This document shows positions 16,374-25,051 of a stretch of 39,960 nt of DNA, piece by piece. The position numbers were made by a program, and so were the translations under genes. Every line of letters starts with the position of its first letter. The stretch's first letter is position 1. The notes under the pieces were generated by a model. The model was not told where the DNA came from. It searched no databases and saw only the letters and a program-made list of their open reading frames with translations. The DNA is from CAYHGV01 sp964356135 (GTDB lineage Bacteria; Hydrothermota; Tepidihabitantia; CAYHGV01), in assembly GCA_964356135.1 (NCBI GenBank), contig CAYHGV010000013.1, forward strand, positions 1 through 39,960, written 5' to 3'.

Positions 16374-16516
16374 CGCAGATAGACACAGATGAGAGATGAT
16401 TTGTTGCTGATGAATGATTTGTATTTAACTAGTGCGGCTCGTGCGGCTTGCGACAAGCCGACCGAGCCGAACCATTTAACATATTATTTTTTGCTCTCAT
16501 CCGCGATTATCCGCGT
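16373..16516. repeat. Small palindromic element with terminal inverted repeats and internal hairpin
   Basis: Imperfect 23-base terminal inverted repeats (16373-16395 and 16494-16516, 18 of 23 positions complementary) flank a strong internal hairpin: CGGCTCG, two bases, CGGCTTG, loop CGA, CAAGCCG, two bases, CGAGCCG (16435-16469). The terminal arms are themselves built of near-decamer repeats (ACGCAGATAG/ACACAGATGA; ATCCGCGATT/ATCCGCGTTT). The layout is like a short non-autonomous (MITE-like) or REP-type element. No target duplication is obvious. Confidence 0.5.
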
Positions 16517-16537
16517 TTTTAAAAAAGGAGGGGATAT

Positions 16538-18088
16538 ATGGCGACTGACGACCGGCTGAAGGAATTGAACCGGCTGCGCGAGCTCGCTCTTCTCGGCGGC
16601 GGCAAAGAGCGCATCGACAAGCAGCACGAGGCGGGTAAGCTGACCGCCCGGGAGCGGCTCACGATCCTCCTGGACGAAGGCAGCTTTCAGGAGTTCGATG
16701 CGTTTGTCACCCACCGGACAGTTGAATTCGGAATGGCGGAAAAGAAAATTCTGGGGGATGGGGTAATTACCGGCTCGGGTAAAATCAATTGCCGGCCGGT
16801 TTTCGTCTTTGCCCAGGACTTTACCGCTTTCGGCGGCACCCTGTCCGAAGCCCATGCCGAAAAAATCTGCAAGGTTATGGACATGGCGATGCGGGTGGGG
16901 GTGCCGCTCATCGGTTTGAACGATTCCGGCGGTGCTCGTATCCAGGAAGGGGTGGTGAGCCTTGCCGGCTATGCGGAAATCTTCTGGCGTAACACTCAGG
17001 CTTCGGGCGTTATTCCCCAGATTTCGGCGGTCATGGGGCCGTGCGCGGGTGGAGCGGTTTATTCCCCGGCGTTGACCGATTTTATCTTCATGGTGCGGGG
17101 AACGAGCTATATGTTCATCACCGGACCGGATGTGGTTAAAGCGGTCACCCACGAAGCAGTAAATTTTGATGAGCTGGGGGGTGCCCAAGTTCATTCTACC
17201 AGATCAGGCATCGCCCATTTTATCGCTGACAACGACGAAGAATGCCTGCTGAAAATAAGAAGGCTTTTTGACTATCTGCCCCAAAATAATTTAGAGGACC
17301 CGCCGAGAATCGAACCGACCGATGACCCGAACCGCCAGGATGAAGAGTTGAACTCGATCGTGCCGGAAAATCCCAATCAACCGTATGAAATGAAGACTGT
17401 AATCGAGCGGGTGGTCGACGAAGGAAGTTTCTTTGAGGTCCACGAGCACTATGCCCAGAATATTATCGTCGGTTTTGCCCGGCTCAGTGGCCGCGTCGTC
17501 GGGATTGTCGCTCAGGAGCCGTCGGTCTTAGCCGGCGTCCTGGATATCGATTCGTCAATCAAAGGTGCTCGGTTTATCCGGTTCTGCGACTGTTTCAATA
17601 TTCCGATTATCACCTTTGAGGATGTGCCCGGTTTTTTGCCCGGCGTCGGACAGGAGCATGGTGGTATCATCAAGCATGGTGCCAAGCTCCTCTATGCTTA
17701 CTGCGAAGCGACCGTGCCCAAGATTACTATTATTACCAGAAAATCTTACGGCGGCGCCTATTGCGTTCTGTCATCGAAGCAGGTGCGGGGAGATATTAAC
17801 TACGCCTGGCCCACCGCCGAGATTGCGGTGATGGGACCGGATGGTGCGGTGAATATCATCTTTCGCCGGGAGTTGAAAGAGGCGAAGGGCCCGGAGGCGC
17901 TCCGCGCGGAGCTGATTGAGGACTATCGAAAGAAATTCGCCAATCCGTTTGTCGCTGCCGCCCGGGGCTATGTCGACGATGTCATCGAACCGAAAGAGAC
18001 ACGACCGCGGCTGATAAAAGCGTTGGAGCTTCTGGAAAACAAACGTTCGAAACTCCCACCGAAAAAACACGGGAATTTACCGCTCTGA
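16538..18088 (+). CDS. pccB: Acyl-CoA (propionyl-CoA) carboxylase carboxyltransferase subunit
   Basis: 516 residues with the two crotonase-like halves of carboxyltransferases. GGARIQEGVVSL and GPCAGGAVYSPALTD form the first oxyanion hole, and DVPGFLPGVGQEHGGIIKHGAKLLYAY with KSYGGAYCVL form the second. It moves CO2 from carboxybiotin to propionyl-CoA, giving methylmalonyl-CoA. The biotin carboxylase and carrier are encoded 1.4 kb downstream. Methylmalonyl-CoA decarboxylase alpha subunits look alike, but no membrane decarboxylase subunit is present, so the carboxylase role is preferred. AAAGGAGGGG precedes the ATG. Confidence 0.93.
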   Translation: MATDDRLKELNRLRELALLGGGKERIDKQHEAGKLTARERLTILLDEGSFQEFDAFVTHRTVEFGMAEKKILGDGVITGSGKINCRPVFVFAQDFTAFGGTLSEAHAEKICKVMDMAMRVGVPLIGLNDSGGARIQEGVVSLAGYAEIFWRNTQASGVIPQISAVMGPCAGGAVYSPALTDFIFMVRGTSYMFITGPDVVKAVTHEAVNFDELGGAQVHSTRSGIAHFIADNDEECLLKIRRLFDYLPQNNLEDPPRIEPTDDPNRQDEELNSIVPENPNQPYEMKTVIERVVDEGSFFEVHEHYAQNIIVGFARLSGRVVGIVAQEPSVLAGVLDIDSSIKGARFIRFCDCFNIPIITFEDVPGFLPGVGQEHGGIIKHGAKLLYAYCEATVPKITIITRKSYGGAYCVLSSKQVRGDINYAWPTAEIAVMGPDGAVNIIFRRELKEAKGPEALRAELIEDYRKKFANPFVAAARGYVDDVIEPKETRPRLIKALELLENKRSKLPPKKHGNLPL

Positions 18089-18098
18089 GTCTGTATTC

Positions 18099-18178
18099 AA
18101 CCGGTTACATTCATTCCGTGATTCAACAATGCGGGGAAATAAGGGCGGTTCAACCGAAGGAATGAAGTTACGGTTTTT
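18099..18178 (+). terminator. Stem-loop with T run after pccB
   Basis: AACCG and TTCATTCC (18099-18117) pair with GGAATGAA and CGGTT (18159-18175), with a large interior loop, and TTTTT follows. The large loop makes it a weak terminator candidate. Confidence 0.35.
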
Positions 18179-18222
18179 AAGAATTTCTGACCTTTTTTCT
18201 TACTCTGAGGAGGGTGGATAGT

Positions 18223-18936
18223 ATGGTTATGCAATTTATTTTATTCGCTGTTCTTAACTGGGGTCCGTATACGGTTTCCTGGCCCACGGTCGATGTGATG
18301 GAGACGGTGCCGTCTGAGACTCTGGTTTTGACTATTGCCAAGGATACCGAAATTGTTAAGCAAATCGAAGTCTGGCAGGCACAAGCCGAGACCGTTGATG
18401 TTGACGGCGACGGCATTTGGGAACTCTTGATTACCGATTTTTCGGGCGGTGCTCACTGCTGCTTTACCTATTACCTCTATTCCCGAAAGCCAGTCTTGAG
18501 GCTTCTGGGTGCGTTCGAGATGGGAAATGGGGGCTTGAAGCTTGAAGATATCGACGGCGACGGAATCCTCGAAGGGGTCGGTGATTACGATGGGTTTGCT
18601 TATTTCGATTTTTCCTATGCCGCGAGCCCGTTTCTGCCGATCGTCTTCACTCTCCAAAATGGGCGGTATGTCGAAGACACGAAATCGTATCCGTTTTTAT
18701 TAAAGCGGGCATTGCTCAAACGGGTCACCAATCTGCCTGAACCGGGAGACGAGGATAGCCAGAAGGCGCATGCCTTAGCGCTTTTTACTCTTGCGGCACT
18801 GGCTGAAGATGAGGATGCTGCCTGGCAGCTGGTCCGATTGAGAACCCCGGATATGGTTCCCTGGCTGAAGGAAACCGAGAGTGACATTAAGAGGATTCTT
18901 GAGGATAGAAAGAGTCGGGTAAAATACACCGAATGA
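18223..18936 (+). CDS. Putative exported protein with two calcium-binding-type DxDGDG motifs
   Basis: 237 residues from the ATG at 18223, chosen because GAGGAGGG lies eight bases upstream. A hydrophobic N-terminus (MQFILFAVLNW) may be a short signal sequence. Two FG-GAP-like motifs, VDVDGDGIWELLI and EDIDGDGILEGV, surround the segment SGGAHCCFTYYLY, a combination seen in secreted beta-propeller-like proteins of unknown role. The C-terminal third is helical and acidic. It separates the carboxylase genes on the same strand, but no link to propionate metabolism can be shown. Confidence 0.65.
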   Translation: MVMQFILFAVLNWGPYTVSWPTVDVMETVPSETLVLTIAKDTEIVKQIEVWQAQAETVDVDGDGIWELLITDFSGGAHCCFTYYLYSRKPVLRLLGAFEMGNGGLKLEDIDGDGILEGVGDYDGFAYFDFSYAASPFLPIVFTLQNGRYVEDTKSYPFLLKRALLKRVTNLPEPGDEDSQKAHALALFTLAALAEDEDAAWQLVRLRTPDMVPWLKETESDIKRILEDRKSRVKYTE

Positions 18937-18950
18937 GTTAGGCTGCTAAA

Positions 18951-19000
18951 GGCGAGGAGCAAGAGCTGATAAGCTATTATTACCGCTCTTGACCTTCGCC
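18951..19000. repeat. Long imperfect hairpin between two exported-protein genes
   Basis: Arms GGCGA..CAAGAGC (18951-18966) and GCTCTTG..TCGCC (18985-19000) pair at 12 of 16 positions around an 18-base loop. ATGAATTTTAC follows, so termination is possible but weak. Confidence 0.45.
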
Positions 19001-19041
19001 ATGAATTTTACTAAAGTAACCAAACCCAAAAGGAGGGTGAT

Positions 19042-19494
19042 ATGCGAACGTTACTGCCAAAGGTTTTTTTGATAGTCATTACCGCACTGTCGCTCATGTG
19101 CGATGACGATGAGAAAAATACAACTGTTGTTGATGTATTTTTTACTGAGCAACCTATGGGCGGTCGGGCGGTCGACACCTTAATATGCAAGTATACTCTT
19201 TACTACCGTTACGAATACACACCACCGTTAATACCCAATGCAGATTATGAGAACAGATCGGTTGTGGTGACATGGCACTCAAGTGAGGGAAGGAGTGGTA
19301 TAGTCAAAACGGGGGATCTCTTCAATTTCAAGGCCCAAGGAACGACTCCGCCAGAAATTTGGGTTGATAGTTCTGCAACATTAGCCGCTGCTCCGGGTGA
19401 GCATTTATCAGGACCCTTCTGGCTGGAAATCTCGGTGGACGGGCCCCGCAATTCGTGGCACGTGGAAAGCAATCATGTTGAATGTTTCGAGTAG
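19042..19494 (+). CDS. Putative lipoprotein of unknown function
   Basis: 150 residues. The N-terminus MRTLLPKVFLIVITALSLMC looks like a lipoprotein signal, followed by an acidic +2 stretch (DDDEKN). The -1 residue is Met, which is unusual for a lipobox. The rest is beta-rich with no recognised domain. AAAGGAGGGTGAT precedes the ATG, giving a strong ribosome site. It lies 39 bases before the biotin carboxylase gene and 105 bases after the previous exported-protein gene. Confidence 0.65.
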   Translation: MRTLLPKVFLIVITALSLMCDDDEKNTTVVDVFFTEQPMGGRAVDTLICKYTLYYRYEYTPPLIPNADYENRSVVVTWHSSEGRSGIVKTGDLFNFKAQGTTPPEIWVDSSATLAAAPGEHLSGPFWLEISVDGPRNSWHVESNHVECFE

Positions 19495-19533
19495 ATGGGT
19501 TTGACGGTAGTCGGTCGGCAGTGAAGATTCGAC

Positions 19534-21033
19534 GTGGGTGCGCTTAAAAAAATCCTGATCGCCAATCGGGGTGAAATCGCGCTCCGGGTAATCCGAACCT
19601 GCCAGGAGATGGGGATACGGACGGTGGCGATCTATTCCGAAGCCGACCGAAAATCTCTCCATGTGCTCCGGGCAGATGAAGCTTATTGCGCCGGCGAAGC
19701 GCCGGCGACCGAGAGCTATCTCGCGATCGATAAAATAATAACTATCGCAAAAAAAGCGGCTTGCGATGCCGTCCATCCCGGCTACGGTTTTTTAGCCGAA
19801 AACAGTGAATTTGCCCGAAGCTGCGAAGATGCGGGCTTGATATTTATCGGACCCAACCCTAAAGCGATGCAGGCGATGGGGGATAAGGTCTATGCTCGCA
19901 ACAGCGTTTCGGCGGTCGGCGTTCCGATCATTCCCGGTTTGCTCAGCGGAGTCCGGGATTTTGAGACGATGCACGAGAAAGCGCAGGAGATCGGTTATCC
20001 GGTTTTAATTAAAGCCGCACTGGGGGGTGGCGGAAAAGGGATGAGGGTAGTGAGGGCCGAATCCGAATTAAAAAGTTCTTTTGAACTCTGCTATCAGGAG
20101 GCGGATTCGGCCTTTCGCGACCCGACTCTCTATCTCGAAAAATACATCGAAAAGCCGCGTCATATCGAGTTCCAGATTTTAGCTGATAATTATGGGTCGA
20201 CGATTCATTTAGGCGAGCGTGAATGCTCGATTCAGCGCCGACACCAGAAGCTGATTGAAGAGTCGCCGTCGGTGGCAATCGACGAGAATCTCAGGCAGAA
20301 AATGGGGGCCGCGGCAGTTTCGGCCGCGAAAGCGGTCGGCTATAACAATGCCGGGACGATCGAATTCATGCTCGACAGCAATAAAAATTTCTATTTTTTA
20401 GAAATGAACACCCGGCTCCAGGTCGAGCATCCGGTCACCGAACTCGTGACCGGAATCGATCTGGTCAAGGCTCAAATCAGGATTGCCTCCGGGGAAAAAC
20501 TCTGGTTAGCCCAAGACAGAATACGAAAGCAGGGCCATGCGATTGAGGGTCGTATCTATGCCGAAGATACCGATGCGGGATTTTTGCCCAGTTCGGGTCA
20601 GATAGAATTCTTACGCGAGCCGTCCGGTCCCGGCATCCGGGTCGATTCCTGCGTTTATCCCGGCTATGAGATACCGGTCTATTATGACCCGCTGATCGGC
20701 AAGCTCATCGTCTGGGCTGAAACCCGGACAGAAGCCTTAGCCCGGATGCGCCGCGGCCTGTCGGAGTTTAAAATCATCGGGGTGAAGACAACGATCGATT
20801 TTCTCTATCAGGTTATGAACGATGAACGGTTCGGAAACGGAAATTTCGATACCCACTTTATCGAAGAGATGGAAAAAGCCGTGCCGATTCCTTCCCGGGA
20901 TGAGACGAAGCTCGCGGCAATCATCGGGGCATTGTTCGTTTATACCACTAAAGCCAGGAGCCCCGAGCCTACAGCCTCATTTGCTCCCGAGAGCCGCTGG
21001 AAGTCAATGGCACGCCGGGATGGTTTGCGATGA
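19534..21033 (+). CDS. pccA: Biotin carboxylase subunit of acyl-CoA (propionyl-CoA) carboxylase
   Basis: 499 residues. An ATP-grasp enzyme that carboxylates biotin with bicarbonate and ATP. Visible are KILIANRGEIALRVIRT at the start, the glycine-rich ATP loop AALGGGGKGMRVV, the catalytic segment FLEMNTRLQVEHPVTE and GHAIEGRIYAED. A GTG start fits because the first conserved residue follows within six codons. The C-terminus extends about 50 residues past the carboxylase core, as in propionyl-CoA carboxylase alpha chains. It overlaps the carrier gene by four bases (ATGA). Confidence 0.94.
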   Translation: MGALKKILIANRGEIALRVIRTCQEMGIRTVAIYSEADRKSLHVLRADEAYCAGEAPATESYLAIDKIITIAKKAACDAVHPGYGFLAENSEFARSCEDAGLIFIGPNPKAMQAMGDKVYARNSVSAVGVPIIPGLLSGVRDFETMHEKAQEIGYPVLIKAALGGGGKGMRVVRAESELKSSFELCYQEADSAFRDPTLYLEKYIEKPRHIEFQILADNYGSTIHLGERECSIQRRHQKLIEESPSVAIDENLRQKMGAAAVSAAKAVGYNNAGTIEFMLDSNKNFYFLEMNTRLQVEHPVTELVTGIDLVKAQIRIASGEKLWLAQDRIRKQGHAIEGRIYAEDTDAGFLPSSGQIEFLREPSGPGIRVDSCVYPGYEIPVYYDPLIGKLIVWAETRTEALARMRRGLSEFKIIGVKTTIDFLYQVMNDERFGNGNFDTHFIEEMEKAVPIPSRDETKLAAIIGALFVYTTKARSPEPTASFAPESRWKSMARRDGLR

Positions 21034-21536
21034 AGTTCCAGGTTCAAGTTGGACAGCAAAACTTTGAAGTTGAAGTAAAAAAGACCAACGATAATTATTC
21101 GGTCAGGGTTGGCGATAAAAACCACAATGTTGATTTGATAAAAGACCCGTCCGGAATTCTGAATTCCTTCATTATTGACGGCAACCACTACGAAGCGTTA
21201 TGCACTGACCAGGGCGATCTGATTACGGTTGAGTTTCAGGAGAAGTGCTACGAGGTCGCGGTTAGTCAGGCAGAACGGGGAAGAGGCTCGGCGATCAAGC
21301 CCCATGCCACTACCGGTCATCAGACTATCACTGCACCGATGCCCGGATTGATTAAAGCGATAAAGGTCGCACCGGGCGATTCGGTCAAAGCCGGTGACGC
21401 CGTATTGATTCTCGAGGCGATGAAGATGCAGAATGAACTGCGCAGTCCGGTTGCGGCAAAGATAGCTGAAGTTCTGGTAAAAACGGGGAAGGCGGTGGAA
21501 AAGGGAGAGAAGCTCATTCGACTGGAAAGTAATTAA
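21030..21536 (+). CDS. Biotin carboxyl carrier protein subunit
   Basis: 168 residues. The C-terminal biotinyl domain has EAMKMQNEL with the biotinylated lysine at K132, preceded by APMPGLIKAIKVAPGDSVKAGD. The N-terminal half (about 80 residues) resembles the linker domain that joins carboxylase and carrier in propionyl-CoA carboxylase. Its ATGA overlap with the biotin carboxylase gene indicates equimolar, coupled synthesis. With pccB it completes the three-part carboxylase. Confidence 0.94.
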   Translation: MKFQVQVGQQNFEVEVKKTNDNYSVRVGDKNHNVDLIKDPSGILNSFIIDGNHYEALCTDQGDLITVEFQEKCYEVAVSQAERGRGSAIKPHATTGHQTITAPMPGLIKAIKVAPGDSVKAGDAVLILEAMKMQNELRSPVAAKIAEVLVKTGKAVEKGEKLIRLESN

Positions 21537-21634
21537 AAATGTAAAATTCAAAATGCAAAATTTTAAATTAGAAACCAGGGTCCAGAAGACATCCTCATTT
21601 TTAGATGCTATCCCTCATGGTAACGACCACAGGC

Positions 21635-21663
21635 TTGACAGCCAAGCATAATCAATATATTAT
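21635..21663 (+). promoter_or_regulatory. Leaderless-type promoter of purN
   Basis: TTGACA (21635-21640), 17-base spacer, TATTAT (21658-21663), then six bases to the ATG at 21670. No Shine-Dalgarno sequence is possible in so short a leader. Confidence 0.7.
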
Positions 21664-21669
21664 CCGTTT

Positions 21670-22293
21670 ATGCACAATTTCAAAATCGGGGTTTTGGCAT
21701 CTGGCCAGGGGACAAATCTCCAGGCGATTATTGACGCAATCGAAGCGGGTAAAATCAATGGCGAGATTGCGGGTATCATCTCGAATGTCAAAGATGCTTT
21801 TTGCCTGGAACGGGCGAAAAAACACAATATTCCCGGAGTTTTTATCGACCATAAGGCATTTCCCGACCGGGAGTCGTTTGACAAAGCAGTGGCGGAAGAA
21901 TTAGATAAGCGTGGGGTTACCCTCGTCATCTTAGCCGGTTTTATGCGGATACTGTCAGTCTGGTTTGTCAACCACTACCCGAACCGGATTATGAATATCC
22001 ATCCGGCATTACTGCCCGCATTCAAGGGACTCTACGGCGCGCATGTCCATGAAGCGGTTGTGGTTTCGGGAGTAAAATATTCGGGCTGCACCGTCCACTT
22101 TGTCACTGAGGATGTCGATGGCGGTCCGATTATCCTCCAGGCGGCGGTGCCGGTTCTCGATGATGACACGCCGGAACTATTGGCGGCAAGGGTGTTAGAA
22201 CAGGAACATAGAATCTATCCTCTGGCGGTTAAGCTCTTTAGTGAAAATAAGTTGATCGTTGAAGGCAAACGGGTGAAGTTTCGAAAGGAGTAG
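21670..22293 (+). CDS. purN: Phosphoribosylglycinamide formyltransferase (PurN)
   Basis: 207 residues. It transfers formyl from 10-formyltetrahydrofolate to GAR in purine synthesis. Visible are the phosphate loop ASGQGTNLQAII, the folate-site loop LAGFMRIL, the catalytic Asn-His in MNIHPALLPAF and the catalytic aspartate in HFVTEDVDGGPI. Length is normal. No other purine gene is adjacent. It is followed after two bases by an oxidoreductase gene. Confidence 0.96.
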   Translation: MHNFKIGVLASGQGTNLQAIIDAIEAGKINGEIAGIISNVKDAFCLERAKKHNIPGVFIDHKAFPDRESFDKAVAEELDKRGVTLVILAGFMRILSVWFVNHYPNRIMNIHPALLPAFKGLYGAHVHEAVVVSGVKYSGCTVHFVTEDVDGGPIILQAAVPVLDDDTPELLAARVLEQEHRIYPLAVKLFSENKLIVEGKRVKFRKE

Positions 22294-22295
22294 CA

Positions 22296-23309
22296 GTGAA
22301 AGACAAAATCCGGTTGGCTGTTATTGGCTGTGGAACTCAGGCTCAGCTCGCTCACATACCCGCAATCAAAAAGAATAAAAATGCCGAACTGGTCGCAATC
22401 AGCGATATTGACGAACATAAACTGGACTTGCTCGCTTCAAAATATGCAATTCCCAAACGCTATCGGGAAGATGAAGCGCTCTTTAAAGACCCGGAGATTG
22501 ATGCCGTCATCATAACTACTCCCAATTACCTGCACGCTCCGATCGCCATCGGTGCTCTCGAGTATAATAAAGACGTGTTGTGCGATATGCCGATGGCGTT
22601 GAGTGTTAAAGACGGACAGGAGATGGTGGCTACTGCCAAACGAAAGCGCCGTCGGCTGGGAGTGTCGGTCAGCTACCGGTTTCGCCCCGACATCCAGTTA
22701 ATAAACGATTTCATCAAACGGGATGAATTGGGCGAGATCAATTACGCGAAAGCGGGCTGGTTGCGCGGTCGGGAAGGCTGGACATTGACCGGCTGGCGGA
22801 AAGACCGGCTGAGCGCGGGCGGCGGTGCATTCCTGTCACTGGGAGTCCATATCCTCGGTTTTGCGATCTGGCTTTTAGGCAATACCAAACCGCTGTCGAT
22901 TCTGGGCACAGTCTATAAACGCGACCCTTCTTCCGAAGTTGAAGACACCGCTTTTGCATTCATGAGGTTCGAACGCGATGTTGCATTGACGGTTGAGGTC
23001 GGCTGGAGTCTTTTAATGGAGCGGGATTTAACCTATTTTAATATTTTCGGTAAAAAGGGTGCCGCGATTATTAATCCTCTCCAGATTCATAAAGAGATGC
23101 ATGGTCATCTGGTGAATGTGACTCCTGCCCTGGAGAACAAAGATTTTTACCGCACTGCCAACCAGCGCCAGATCGATTCGTTCGTCGATGCGATTGTCAA
23201 TAACGAAGAGCCGGTATTCAAAGGCGAAGATGGTCTGTTAATATGTCATATAACCGATGCGTTTTACCAGTCGGTGGCTTTAAAAAAAGAAGTAAAGATC
23301 GAAACTTGA
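22296..23309 (+). CDS. Gfo/Idh/MocA family oxidoreductase
   Basis: 337 residues. An N-terminal Rossmann fold with VIGCGTQAQLAHIPAI binds NAD(P). The NYLHAPIAIGAL and CDMPMALSVKDG segments follow, with the substrate-handling alpha/beta domain behind. The usual catalytic EKP motif reads DMPM, so the lysine is replaced by Met. That is a clear deviation and may mean altered or lost dehydrogenase activity. A GTG start is supported by AGGAG five bases upstream, immediately after the purN stop, so they share a transcript. The substrate is unknown. Confidence 0.9.
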   Translation: MKDKIRLAVIGCGTQAQLAHIPAIKKNKNAELVAISDIDEHKLDLLASKYAIPKRYREDEALFKDPEIDAVIITTPNYLHAPIAIGALEYNKDVLCDMPMALSVKDGQEMVATAKRKRRRLGVSVSYRFRPDIQLINDFIKRDELGEINYAKAGWLRGREGWTLTGWRKDRLSAGGGAFLSLGVHILGFAIWLLGNTKPLSILGTVYKRDPSSEVEDTAFAFMRFERDVALTVEVGWSLLMERDLTYFNIFGKKGAAIINPLQIHKEMHGHLVNVTPALENKDFYRTANQRQIDSFVDAIVNNEEPVFKGEDGLLICHITDAFYQSVALKKEVKIET

Positions 23310-23330
23310 AGATAAAAGAAACGAATTAAG

Positions 23331-23394
23331 CGAATGGTACCGAATGAAACGAATAGTATTATAATCTCTTATTCGCTAAATTCGCTATCATTCG
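23331..23394. repeat. Inverted repeat abutting the lnt start codon
   Basis: Arms of 25 bases (23331-23355 and 23370-23394), paired at 20 of 25 positions, enclose a 14-base loop containing TATAAT. Each arm contains three CGAAT-type units. It fills the gap before lnt, whose GTG starts two bases later, so it could fold over the translation start. Confidence 0.6.
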
Positions 23395-23395
23395 A

Positions 23396-24892
23396 GTGAT
23401 TCGCCTAAAACTTAAATTTGACCTGCTTATCCTATTCGTCTCGGCGGTAGCACTCAGTTTCGCTTTCGCTCCCTATCCGTTACGGTTCTTGGCTTTTTTC
23501 AGTTTGGTCGGCTTATTCATGATCATTGAAAAGTATCCCCCGAAAAAGGTTTTCCTCTTGGGGTTCTTTTTCGGGTTTTTTTCATCGCTTTCTTTGTTAT
23601 GGTGGCTGTATTTGCTCGTCGTCCCGTTAGCGTCGTGGGTAAAATGGCTGATGTATCTGGGAGTAACTGTTTTGTGTGCCTATCTCGGCCTGTATACTGC
23701 GCTTTTCGCCTGGGCAACCCGCCGGTTGGGTTTATGGGTGGCTCCGTTCATCTGGGCGATAGTGGAGTTCATAAGAACCAAATCCCAAATTGCCTTTCCC
23801 TGGACCCTGCTCGGGTATTCCCAAACTCCGTATGTTCCGATCATCCAATTCGCTTCCTTCACCGGTGTCTACGGTATCTCAGCCTGGGTTGTTTTGGTAA
23901 ACCTCTGCGTCTATCTGACGATTAAGAATTATCGAAAAGCGTGGATTGGGCTTCTCCTGGCATTTATTATTCCTCTCGGCTATGGATTTTTAACGATCCG
24001 CAAAAACCAGGAGTGGAAAAAAGTGGCGATTATTCAGCCCAATGTCGGGCCGAACGAGAAAGGTGATCCTCGTACTCGAAATTACCAGTTTAATGATTTG
24101 ATTGGATTAACCCGGACCGCACTTACCGAGCACCCCACGCTGTTGGTCTATCCCGAGACCGCGACGTTATCGAACATCGTCCGTAATTTTCAGTTCCAGC
24201 AGGTTTTGGTTAATCTGGTCGACAGTTTCCAGGTATCGCTGATCACCGGGTCACCGCTCTGGGACTATGACGACCGGTTCGAATTCTACAACGGTGCGGT
24301 CCTGTTCGTGCCTCACCGGGGGATTGTGGGCGAATATCGGAAGATGAGGCTGGTGCCGTTCAGTGAAAAGATACCGTATAGCGATGTTTTTAAATTTTTA
24401 AAAAAGGTTGATCTTGAGGGGGTGGTGGGAGATTTCAACTTCGGTAAAGACTATACCGTTTTCCCATTACCCGAGGGGGATTTTTCAGTACTGATCTGTT
24501 ACGAAGCGATTTTCCCCGATTTAACCAGACAGTTCACGAAGCGGGGAGCTGATTTTTTAATCAATATTACCAATGATGGCTGGTTTGGCCGGACCCCCGG
24601 TCCGTATCAGCACTGCGAAATGGCGGTGATGCGCACGGTCGAAAACGGCGTCCCGTTAATCCGGGATGCCAATAATGGTATATCACTGATTGCCGACTCC
24701 TATGGCCGGGTGCTTGCCAAAACCGGACTCTTTACAAAAGCAATTCTCGTCGGTTCTCTGCCCCATCCGAAAAGCTTTACTTTCTACCGACGGTTCGGGG
24801 ATATTTTTATAGTTATTTGTGGGTTTTTGGTCTTAACCGCCCTTATTTTAAAAATCTTTAAGCCTAAACCGGCCGCCTCAAAACAAAGCTAA
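23396..24892 (+). CDS. lnt: Apolipoprotein N-acyltransferase
   Basis: 498 residues. About six N-terminal membrane helices (residues 1-200) precede a periplasmic nitrilase domain and a final C-terminal helix. The catalytic triad is present: E254 (VYPETAT), K316 (EYRKMRLVPF) and C368 (LICYEAIFPDL). It adds the third acyl chain to lipoproteins, which implies a diderm lipoprotein system. The GTG start has no visible Shine-Dalgarno sequence and directly follows an inverted repeat. Confidence 0.94.
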   Translation: MIRLKLKFDLLILFVSAVALSFAFAPYPLRFLAFFSLVGLFMIIEKYPPKKVFLLGFFFGFFSSLSLLWWLYLLVVPLASWVKWLMYLGVTVLCAYLGLYTALFAWATRRLGLWVAPFIWAIVEFIRTKSQIAFPWTLLGYSQTPYVPIIQFASFTGVYGISAWVVLVNLCVYLTIKNYRKAWIGLLLAFIIPLGYGFLTIRKNQEWKKVAIIQPNVGPNEKGDPRTRNYQFNDLIGLTRTALTEHPTLLVYPETATLSNIVRNFQFQQVLVNLVDSFQVSLITGSPLWDYDDRFEFYNGAVLFVPHRGIVGEYRKMRLVPFSEKIPYSDVFKFLKKVDLEGVVGDFNFGKDYTVFPLPEGDFSVLICYEAIFPDLTRQFTKRGADFLINITNDGWFGRTPGPYQHCEMAVMRTVENGVPLIRDANNGISLIADSYGRVLAKTGLFTKAILVGSLPHPKSFTFYRRFGDIFIVICGFLVLTALILKIFKPKPAASKQS

Positions 24893-25051
24893 AAAACTGG
24901 TCAGTCACAATTTCGTCCCTTCGACGTATTTCGAACGGGTGAATTTTAACCTTGTTTGTTTGAATAATTTGATGAAGAAAATTACAAGTGGAACTTCAAA
25001 CCCGACAGTCGATTAGAATCGCAGGTTCTCCCCGAGATTCCTAACTCATTG

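Noticed and set aside
18129..18221. A 30-codon frame in the gap after pccB.
   Set aside because: It lies across the stem-loop and overlaps the ribosome site of the next gene; no own ribosome site.
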